Source: JANYBV01 sp043763155 (lineage in GTDB: Bacteria > Pseudomonadota > Alphaproteobacteria > Rickettsiales > SXRF01). Taken from it: 14,603 nucleotides of DNA. A program made the position numbers and the translations under genes. Below are positions 8,259-14,603 of the stretch, one piece after another. The first letter of the stretch is position 1. The number at the start of each line of letters is the position of its first letter. The notes beneath the pieces were generated by a model. That model was not told where the DNA came from, made no database searches, and saw nothing but the letters and a program-made list of their open reading frames with translations. The stretch covers positions 1 to 14,603 of the forward strand of contig JAYULW010000040.1 of assembly GCA_043763155.1 (NCBI GenBank), in the 5' to 3' direction.

Positions 8259-10256
8259 GTGGCACGCAAACCGATCAATACCGACAAGTACACCTATCTC
8301 GAGCAAGTGCTGGGCGACAATGGCCATGAGTTGCCCAAGCAAAAAGATGTGGGCGGGTATTTGCAAAAATTGCGCAACGTCTACCGTGAGTTCGCCCACC
8401 CCATCCCCGAAAACCCGCTGCTGAATGAGTATTTCGACAAACACCGCGGCATTGACCGCAGCTCGATCAATCTTGGCTCCAGCGCCACAAACTTCCCGCC
8501 CTACGAACCCGCCGTGCGCGCCTCTGCCAAAGCAGGCGAAACGATGGATAACACGCTGCACAGCAAATACAACGCCGCCGCCGAAAAAGGCAACGCCATG
8601 GTAGACGAGATACAGCGTCTCGAACATATTCACAGCCAGCTCATCCAGCTAACCCCGCGCGACACGGACCGGATGGACCCTGAAAATATGGCAGGTGCCC
8701 TGATGAGCATTTTAAATGGCGCATCGAAAGCCGAAATTGAAGTCGCGCAAAATGGCATGCGCATTACGCCTGAAATGCAAAACTGCATCCGCAATTGCTC
8801 TGATTACGACTTCATGCCCAAAATGCCGCGAAACCGCGACGAGCAGCGCCGCTTCATGAGCGACATGCTTGAATTCAGCACCGCACTGGCCGAAGTGCGC
8901 CTGCACGGCGCACATATTTCCGGCCAGCCGCGCCTTATCGGCCTGAACGAAGCCTATGATAAAGTGCGCGATGAAATAGATGCCGAATTCGCCAAACTCC
9001 CCAAAGGCGCCGCGCTGGAAAAGCAATTGCAGGAAACGCACAACAGCTCGCTGCGCCCCGCCGTTGTCAGGCTCATGGAAAGCCTGCAAGGCATTGACCC
9101 CAAAACCATAAAGCCCGAGAACCTCACCCTCGTGCAGGGCAGCTCCACCCATTTGATGGATGTGGCGCTCGACAATCTGGTAAAACCGTCTGGACGCCGC
9201 GAGCCCAGAAAGCAGCTATTACTGTTTTCCCTGTCGTGGGACGGCCTCAAATCCCTGCCCAGTGAGCATGGCATGGACGCAAGCATCATCAACGGCTCCG
9301 TAAACGCCCAGGCTCTCGACGACCATATCAAAACCCACATCCTCAAGGGCAAATTCCAAGGCGACGAAGCCGGCGCGCGCGCCGAAGTGCAAAAGCAGGT
9401 GGGCGCCATGATCATGAATATCCCGGAAAACCCCACCGGCCGCATCCCCAGCGACGACGAGATGAAAGCCCTCGCGGTTGTCATTAAAAAATACGAAATC
9501 CCAACTGTATTGGTTGATGAAATCTTCGCCGCTCCCGGCCACCGCTCACTCATCACCTATCCCGGCATGGAAAACTGCTACGTCATTTCCAGCACCTCCA
9601 AAAACATGAATACCAGCGCCAAAATGGCCTATGGCTACAGCCACAACTACCGCATCGCCAAAATCGTGCAAGGCAGCATTTCAGAGCAAGCCAGCATGCA
9701 CCCCGTGCAGTCCATATCATACGGCGCCCTGCTGGAGGAAACACCCCACAGCTATTACACCGGCAATCAGGAACAATACGCACGCAAAGCCCGCCTCGTC
9801 ACCGACACCATGAGCAAGCTGAATAAGGAGCTGGGCCTCAAAGACGGGCCAAATAATGGCATCAGCTGGCACGAGCCGCCCAATTACGGCTGCCTTGGCG
9901 TTATCACCTTCCCGCGTGAACTCACCGACAAAGCCCAGATCCATAACACCTGCGAACTGGCCGAATATCTCTACAAGCTCAGCGGCGTCAAAGGCATGCC
10001 CACCGGCGACGTAAACCCAGTTCCCGGCCAGCCCCTTGGCATCCGCGTCAACTTCTCCGACGACGACCACCTGCTCATCGAAGGCGTAGAGCGCCTAGGC
10101 GTGGCCATGAAACATATGCAGCGCGAAAAAGCGTTTTCCACTATTGAAGGTCCTGCGGGCCGCGGGCGCGACGTGGGCTATTTTGGCAGTGGCCAAATCA
10201 TCATGGGCTCCATCAGCGACATCATGAACCAGTTCAACAAGCGAGATATCGAATGA
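8259..10256 (+). CDS. Large PLP-dependent aminotransferase-fold protein with internal insertion
   Basis: A 665-residue fold-type-I (class I/II aminotransferase) protein. The N-terminal arm of the fold is seen at 70-104 (INLGSSATNFPP...HSKY), and the large domain resumes at about 264 (SLRPAVVRLMES) and 289-304 (LTLVQGSSTHLM). NIPENPTG ends at 394, Asp420-Glu421 (DEIF) would hold the pyridine nitrogen, Lys448 in SSTSK is the likely PLP Schiff-base lysine, and Arg596 (GIRVNFS) matches the substrate carboxylate arginine. Between 105 and 260 lies a helical, charged insertion absent from ordinary 400-residue members. The usual SK-x7-R pattern is altered: Lys455 sits seven after the lysine and there is no Arg. 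The activity may therefore be a transamination, a decarboxylation or another PLP reaction; the substrate is unknown. GTG start at 8259 has GGGGAG (8244-8249) nine bases upstream. The stop overlaps the next gene as ATGA. Confidence 0.85.
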   Translation: MARKPINTDKYTYLEQVLGDNGHELPKQKDVGGYLQKLRNVYREFAHPIPENPLLNEYFDKHRGIDRSSINLGSSATNFPPYEPAVRASAKAGETMDNTLHSKYNAAAEKGNAMVDEIQRLEHIHSQLIQLTPRDTDRMDPENMAGALMSILNGASKAEIEVAQNGMRITPEMQNCIRNCSDYDFMPKMPRNRDEQRRFMSDMLEFSTALAEVRLHGAHISGQPRLIGLNEAYDKVRDEIDAEFAKLPKGAALEKQLQETHNSSLRPAVVRLMESLQGIDPKTIKPENLTLVQGSSTHLMDVALDNLVKPSGRREPRKQLLLFSLSWDGLKSLPSEHGMDASIINGSVNAQALDDHIKTHILKGKFQGDEAGARAEVQKQVGAMIMNIPENPTGRIPSDDEMKALAVVIKKYEIPTVLVDEIFAAPGHRSLITYPGMENCYVISSTSKNMNTSAKMAYGYSHNYRIAKIVQGSISEQASMHPVQSISYGALLEETPHSYYTGNQEQYARKARLVTDTMSKLNKELGLKDGPNNGISWHEPPNYGCLGVITFPRELTDKAQIHNTCELAEYLYKLSGVKGMPTGDVNPVPGQPLGIRVNFSDDDHLLIEGVERLGVAMKHMQREKAFSTIEGPAGRGRDVGYFGSGQIIMGSISDIMNQFNKRDIE

Positions 10257-10657
10257 TGATAAACCTCACCAGACCCAATGCCGAACCCAAGCACGCAGCC
10301 CCGCTGTTCGACTCATACCTTGAGCTGCTTCGCGCGCTCTCGCTTGCCCGCACCCTAACCCCGGCAGGCGACATCGCCACCGCGCAGGAAGCAGCCGAAA
10401 AGAACGTCAGGATTTACTTATTCGGCATCAGCCATCAGGCCGTAAAAATTCGCCTCAGCCCCAATGATGTGCGCAGCAGTTTCGATGAATGGGCCAAAGC
10501 CTATGCGGCCGCCAAGCCCGCTAACCACCTCATGACCGACGCAAACCGCTACGTCAAATCCATCGCGCGGCTGCTCGAAAGCCCCCAGGCGCTGATGCTT
10601 GCCCGCACCGAGGTAAAAATAAGCCTCGCCGACATGGCGGCCATGGGCATCGAGTAA
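10253..10657 (+). CDS. Small unrecognised protein translationally coupled to the PLP enzyme
   Basis: A 134-residue, mostly helical, soluble protein that I do not recognise. Its first ATG overlaps the stop of the PLP-enzyme gene (ATGA at 10253-10256), and a second in-frame ATG follows at once. This arrangement suggests translational coupling and a fixed ratio of the two products, so it could be a partner or subunit of the enzyme. Visible features are a Leu/Ala-rich helix near 22-34 (SYLELLRALSLARTL), a short hydrophobic strand (VRIYLFGI, 52-59) and a helical C-terminus. There are no cysteines, membrane segments or signal peptide. It ends directly against the stop codon of the convergent SRPBCC gene, with no spacer. 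Confidence 0.75.
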   Translation: MMINLTRPNAEPKHAAPLFDSYLELLRALSLARTLTPAGDIATAQEAAEKNVRIYLFGISHQAVKIRLSPNDVRSSFDEWAKAYAAAKPANHLMTDANRYVKSIARLLESPQALMLARTEVKISLADMAAMGIE

Positions 10658-11188
10658 TTATTTTTTCTCAACAATCGCCTTCAGGTTAGCAAGGCCCTGG
10701 TCAAACTGCTGGCCTAAGATTTTCGGGCAGTTCATCACCATCCCGATCATCTTGCCCACCAGCGAATTTTTGCCATGCATTGTCCATGTCACCAGCGTGT
10801 TGGTTTCCTGCGTCTTGAAGGGGAATTCCGCAACATCGGTGCCTTCCATCGGCTTTACAAAATCAACGCGGAACTTAATAAACTCATTCGGGCGGCTTTC
10901 CATAATGGTGGAGCTGCCAACGCCCACGCGCATATCGCCCGCCCAGTGCACAACCGCGCCCACGCCCGCTTCCGGCCCTTCATAGCCAAACACTGCGCCA
11001 GGGTCCTGGTTGGCCCATGGCGACCAGTTCATCCAGTTTTTCTGGTTATTCACCTGCGCGAAAATCACTACTGCGGGTGCGTGCATCGTGGCTGAGCGCG
11101 TCACGCGCAATTCGTCCGGCTGCTGTATGGCAATGCCCACAAAACCCCCGACCAGAACTAAAAAACCACCCAAAATTTTCTTAAACAT
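10658..11188 (-). CDS. Membrane-anchored SRPBCC (START/polyketide-cyclase-like) protein
   Basis: A 176-residue protein with an N-terminal hydrophobic anchor (about 5-21, ILGGFLVLVGGFVGIAI) followed by an SRPBCC domain: the first strand with hydrophobic-pocket residues (TRSATMHAPAVVIFAQVNNQKNW), the NWSPWANQDP segment, then paired strands and a long C-terminal helix ending in QFDQGLANLKAIVEKK. The helix-grip fold binds hydrophobic ligands; relatives are annotated as polyketide cyclase or stress-related lipid-binding proteins, and the ligand cannot be predicted. The domain should face the periplasm. Start: AGGAG at 11194-11198 is five bases before ATG 11188, while the in-frame GTG at 11194 overlaps that ribosome site, so ATG is preferred. 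The ribosome site overlaps the TAG stop of the upstream VOC gene, indicating one operon. The stop abuts the stop of the convergent small gene. Confidence 0.85.
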   Translation of the reverse strand: MFKKILGGFLVLVGGFVGIAIQQPDELRVTRSATMHAPAVVIFAQVNNQKNWMNWSPWANQDPGAVFGYEGPEAGVGAVVHWAGDMRVGVGSSTIMESRPNEFIKFRVDFVKPMEGTDVAEFPFKTQETNTLVTWTMHGKNSLVGKMIGMVMNCPKILGQQFDQGLANLKAIVEKK

Positions 11189-11196
11189 AATCACTC

Positions 11197-11643
11197 CTAC
11201 GCATTACTAAGCGTATGAATATCAAGCTTCGTCATTTGCAGCAATGCCTTCATTACGCGGTCTGCTTTTTCCGGGCCGCTGCCGCTGATCAGCTCGCCAA
11301 GCATGCCCGGCACCACCTGCCACGAAACCCCGAACTTATCCGTAAGCCAGCCGCACTGCCCCGCTTCACCGTCCTGGCAAAGCGTGTCCCACAACGTGTC
11401 TATCTCGCTTTGCGTATCGCAATTCACCACAAACGAAATCGCAGGCGTGAACTGAAAATGCGGCCCGCCATTGATCGCCACGAAATCGCTGCCATTGAGT
11501 GTGAACGCAACCGTCATCACCAGATCGCTTTCCGGGTAATGGCTGGTCGCCGTAATTTTTGAATCTTTGAAGGTGGCCGTATAAAACGCCGCCGCTTCTT
11601 CCGCCCGCCCGTCGAACCATAGGAAGGGAACAATTTTTTGCAA
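11197..11643 (-). CDS. VOC family protein, PhnB-like (3-demethylubiquinone methyltransferase-like domain)
   Basis: A 148-residue protein with the PhnB-like vicinal-oxygen-chelate fold (the Pfam family named after 3-demethylubiquinone-9 3-methyltransferase). The typical N-terminus PFLWFDGRAEEAAAFY leads into strands with MTVAFTLNGSDFVAINGGPHFQFTPAISFVV, and the C-terminal half has CGWLTDKFGVSWQVVP and a helix with ADRVMKALLQMTKLDI. Most members of this group are uncharacterised; real methyltransferase activity should not be inferred. It starts with TTG 11643, supported by AGGAG (11652-11656) eight bases upstream. It begins 34 bases after the tRNA-Ile gene with no visible terminator between, so it is probably read from the tRNA promoter, and its stop overlaps the ribosome site of the SRPBCC gene. 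Confidence 0.92.
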   Translation of the reverse strand: MQKIVPFLWFDGRAEEAAAFYTATFKDSKITATSHYPESDLVMTVAFTLNGSDFVAINGGPHFQFTPAISFVVNCDTQSEIDTLWDTLCQDGEAGQCGWLTDKFGVSWQVVPGMLGELISGSGPEKADRVMKALLQMTKLDIHTLSNA

Positions 11644-11677
11644 AAAGAAAACTCCTGATACACGAGGAGAGGGGAAA

Positions 11678-11754
<77 letters not shown>

Positions 11755-11792
11755 TTTGCCGAGCAGGAGTCCGCTGCGGAAAAAGAGAGACG

Positions 11793-11821
11793 GTTTTAGG
11801 TTGCCGCATATCAAAAGTCAA
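11793..11821 (-). promoter_or_regulatory. Promoter of the tRNA-Ile transcription unit
   Basis: On the minus strand a -35 TTGACT (11821-11816) is separated by exactly 17 bases from a -10-like TAAAAC (11798-11793). Transcription would start near 11786, giving a leader of about 32 bases before the tRNA 5' end. The layout resembles the rrn promoter at 13239-13267 (TTGACA, 17 bases, CATAAC). The downstream VOC and SRPBCC genes have no separate promoter that I can see. Confidence 0.6.
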
Positions 11822-11896
11822 ACTATTTGCGCAACAACCCCTCAGATGCTATGAAAATTGGGATATTTCAACGCTTTTAGCCACATTTGACAGGCC

Positions 11897-12883
11897 GTGA
11901 CCGACGCACTTCCCACCATTTTTGTAAGCATCGCCAGCTACCGCGACCCCGAATGCCAGTTCACGGTGCGCGATTTGTTTGCCAAGGCCGCGCACCCTGA
12001 GCGCATCCGCGTAGGCATTTGCTGGCAATACAACCCCGACCTCGACCGCGATTGCTTTATCTTAGAATCGCCATACCCTGAGCAAACGCGCACATTACGG
12101 TTCCTCGCATGGGAAAGCAAAGGCGGCACCTGGGCCCGCGCAACCGCGCTCTCTCTCGTCCAGGACGAAGACTATATATTGCAGATAGACGCGCATATGC
12201 GCTTCGCCCCCGGCTGGGACGACATCATGATCGAAACCCTGAGCCGCTGCCCCGCCAGAAAAGCCGCGCTCACCACATGCCCGCCGCCCTACACGCCCGC
12301 CGATAACCTCGAAAAAATGGACGGCTGCATCTCCGTAAGCATTACCCTGAATGTCAGTGGTATGAAACAGCTGCAGCCCATCGGTATTGGCGGCAACAAG
12401 CGCCCGTGGAAATATGTATCCGTGCATGGCGGCCCCATCCCCACACCTTTTGTAACCGCCAATTTCCTCTTTGGCCGCCGCCAGATGTTTGAAGAAGTGC
12501 CCTACGATCCGCATTTATTTTTCCGCGGGCAGGAATCCACCTATTCCTTACGCCTCTGGACCCACGGCTATAATCTCTTCCATCCCGACAAAACCGTTAT
12601 CTACCATTATTGGGACGCCAAAATACGCCGCGACGGCAACGACACTGCCGGAAACTACAAGGAAGAAAGCGCAAACGCCGAGCGTGCCTGTGCCCGTGTC
12701 TGGCATATTTTGGGCCTGAAACCCGCAGAAAACCCGGAATCCCTCATCGAAATCGAGCGCTACGGCTTGGGAAATATCCGCACGCCAGAGGCATTCTGGC
12801 AGTATGCAGGCGTCAATTTGCAGACCTGCGAAATGACCGAAGATGCCCGCCGGGGCAACTGGCCGCTGCTTCCGTCCCTATAA
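11897..12883 (+). CDS. GT60-type (Skp1 GlcNAc-transferase-like) glycosyltransferase
   Basis: A 328-residue, probably cytoplasmic GT-A fold glycosyltransferase. The N-terminus TIFVSIASYRDPEC (7-20) and DLFAKAAHPERIRVGICWQ (26-44) are the hallmark of the family typified by the eukaryotic Skp1-hydroxyproline GlcNAc-transferase Gnt1 (GT60). The metal-binding DxD position is DAH (98-100) in LQIDAHMRFAPGWD, matching the DSH-like form of that family. GRRQMFEEVPYDPHLFFRGQE (193-213) likely forms the acceptor side with an acidic residue at E213, and HYWD (237-240) closes the fold. The donor (UDP-GlcNAc in known members) and the acceptor are inferences. The start is GTG 11897 with a weak ribosome site (CAGG). 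No polysaccharide genes are adjacent; the gene stands between the divergent tRNA promoter and the rRNA promoter region. Confidence 0.85.
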   Translation: MTDALPTIFVSIASYRDPECQFTVRDLFAKAAHPERIRVGICWQYNPDLDRDCFILESPYPEQTRTLRFLAWESKGGTWARATALSLVQDEDYILQIDAHMRFAPGWDDIMIETLSRCPARKAALTTCPPPYTPADNLEKMDGCISVSITLNVSGMKQLQPIGIGGNKRPWKYVSVHGGPIPTPFVTANFLFGRRQMFEEVPYDPHLFFRGQESTYSLRLWTHGYNLFHPDKTVIYHYWDAKIRRDGNDTAGNYKEESANAERACARVWHILGLKPAENPESLIEIERYGLGNIRTPEAFWQYAGVNLQTCEMTEDARRGNWPLLPSL

Positions 12884-13203
12884 TAAGCAGGGCAGGGGGC
12901 ACCCTCAAACACCAGCAATTCCGCCGTTTTCATGCGTTTATACCATCCGCGCGCCATGCCCCAAAAGTCTTAGCCGCTTGATAAGCCTGAGAAATAAAGC
13001 TCTCACCCCAAGCCTCATCGCAAAAAACCCAGCCATACGGGGCCTTTCATGGCAAAAAATACAAATCCTCGCACCGCAAAGCGCGAATCAGCAAAAAAAC
13101 TTCCGGTACGACCCTCGTATTGCTAAAAAAACTTCCGCAGTTTCACCGCAAAACACAAAATCGTCTTTAAAAAACCCTAGGAATACTGCGGGTTTGCGCG
13201 TGA
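12884..13203. other. Non-coding region upstream of the rRNA promoter with spaced A-tracts
   Basis: No credible gene is seen; open frames here have odd composition rich in Lys, Asn and Pro. From 13022 on there are A-tracts of six or seven bases starting at 13022, 13054, 13093, 13125 and 13169. AAAAAAACTTCCG occurs twice (13093-13105 and 13125-13137, 32 bases apart), and AAAAAACCC occurs at 13022 and 13169. Spacings of 32 bases are close to three helical turns, so the DNA may be intrinsically curved toward the promoter. No clear terminator for the glycosyltransferase gene was found. Confidence 0.5.
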
Positions 13204-13267
13204 ACCAAAAAAAAATAAAAAAAGAGTAAAAAACACTGTTGACACCCCCGATTCTTTTTGCCATAAC
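13204..13267 (+). promoter_or_regulatory. rRNA operon promoter with A-rich UP-like element
   Basis: TTGACA (13239-13244), a 17-base spacer and CATAAC (13262-13267) make a strong housekeeping promoter, with transcription starting near 13274. Directly upstream (13207-13235) is a nearly pure A stretch, placed at about -40 to -65 where the alpha subunit C-terminal domain binds UP elements. The TTGAC-type -35 is usual for alphaproteobacterial rrn promoters. The 16S gene begins about 375 bases downstream. Confidence 0.8.
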
Positions 13268-13273
13268 AACCAT

Positions 13274-13648
13274 CCTTTCAGCGACCAACACGGTAGCGAA
13301 AGGGCGGGCAGCGGCCCGATCGGTCGGACAAGGCGCAAGCCGGAAACGATCTGCAGTTTGATAGAGTGAAGAGCATTTAAGCGCAGGTGACGTTGTGTCA
13401 CTGCTAACCAGTTCTTTCGGAGCTGGGGTGCAGTTGAAATTAACAGCATAATGTCACATGCGAACACATGTAATAAAATACATATTACGCAACCTCTATA
13501 CATGTAAATCCATAGTGTAGTGTATAGTTGGTGACGTTATGCGTGTTTCCGAAAATTTTTAAAGTCCTGGTTCAAAAGGCCAGGCAAATTTTGCGCAAAC
13601 GTTCATAATCACCTAGAAATAGGCTTATGAACATTTAGCTATGAATTC
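13274..13648 (+). other. Structured 5' leader of the rRNA transcript
   Basis: The transcript from the predicted start to the 16S 5' end is about 375 bases and contains several hairpins: 13305-13318 (CGGGC/GCCCG, AGCG loop); 13383-13404 (eight pairs with a bulged G); 13408-13426 (seven pairs, TTTCG loop); 13470-13488 (GTAATA/TATTAC); 13566-13584 (seven pairs including two G-U, CAAAA loop); and 13601-13632 (eight-pair stem, asymmetric internal loop, CCTA/TAGG and a GAAA tetraloop). A longer-range repeat CTATACA (13496-13502) / TGTATAG (13521-13527) is also present. I found no textbook boxA (TGCTCTTTAA) in it. Such leaders serve rRNA processing and antitermination; which hairpins matter here is inference. 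Confidence 0.6.

Positions 13649-14603
<955 letters not shown>

Noticed and set aside
13022..13137. CRISPR-like repeats
   Set aside because: The shared unit is only 13 bases, mostly a homopolymer, and spacing is irregular; no array or cas genes.
12843..13229. 128-codon open frame after the glycosyltransferase gene
   Set aside because: It overlaps the glycosyltransferase 3' end, is rich in Lys, Asn and Pro, and runs through the A-tracts up to the rRNA promoter. No ribosome site was seen.
13177..13503. Minus-strand open frame across the rRNA promoter and leader
   Set aside because: It covers a strong plus-strand promoter and structured leader; composition is not protein-like.

Overview
The window is a chromosomal stretch of an alphaproteobacterium. 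The 16S rRNA gene at the right end has the alphaproteobacterial 5' end, the shortened variable region before the 515 site, and an A in the late motif GACGGGGACCCGCACAAG. I read this as a deep-branching lineage (Rickettsiales-, Holosporales- or Micavibrionales-like), but the order cannot be fixed by eye. Genes are moderately GC-rich and intergenic DNA is AT-rich. Several genes start with TTG or GTG, and there is no sign of phage, IS elements or CRISPR.

Layout from left to right. (1) Minus strand, 1-2974: putA, bifunctional proline catabolic enzyme without the DNA-binding domain, 3' end just outside the window. (2) Minus strand, 3016-4038: an unrecognised membrane protein built from three related helical hairpins. 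(3) Plus strand, 4157-7073: a sodium:alanine/glycine symporter (AGCS), then an FAD-dependent amine-oxidase-fold oxidoreductase. (4) Minus strand, 7070-8065: a clan CD (caspase-like) cysteine peptidase candidate whose stop codon overlaps that of the oxidoreductase. (5) Plus strand, divergent from it, 8259-10657: a very long PLP-dependent aminotransferase-fold protein with a large internal insertion, coupled by ATGA to a small unrecognised protein. (6) Minus strand, 11754-10658: a stand-alone tRNA-Ile(GAT), a VOC/PhnB-like protein and a membrane-anchored SRPBCC protein, probably one transcription unit. (7) Plus strand, 11897-12883: a GT60-type glycosyltransferase. (8) 12884-13648: non-coding DNA with spaced A-tracts, an A-rich UP-like element, a strong rrn promoter and a long structured leader. 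(9) 13649-14603: 16S rRNA, 5' part.

Proline oxidation (putA) and alanine/glycine uptake suggest amino-acid-based heterotrophy. The most unusual block is 7070-10657: a caspase-like protein divergent from an atypical PLP enzyme and its coupled partner. Nothing in the sequence proves that these form one system, but the residues are clear enough to justify a comparative search. The rRNA and tRNA promoters are the best regulatory calls (both TTGAC-type -35 boxes with 17-base spacers).
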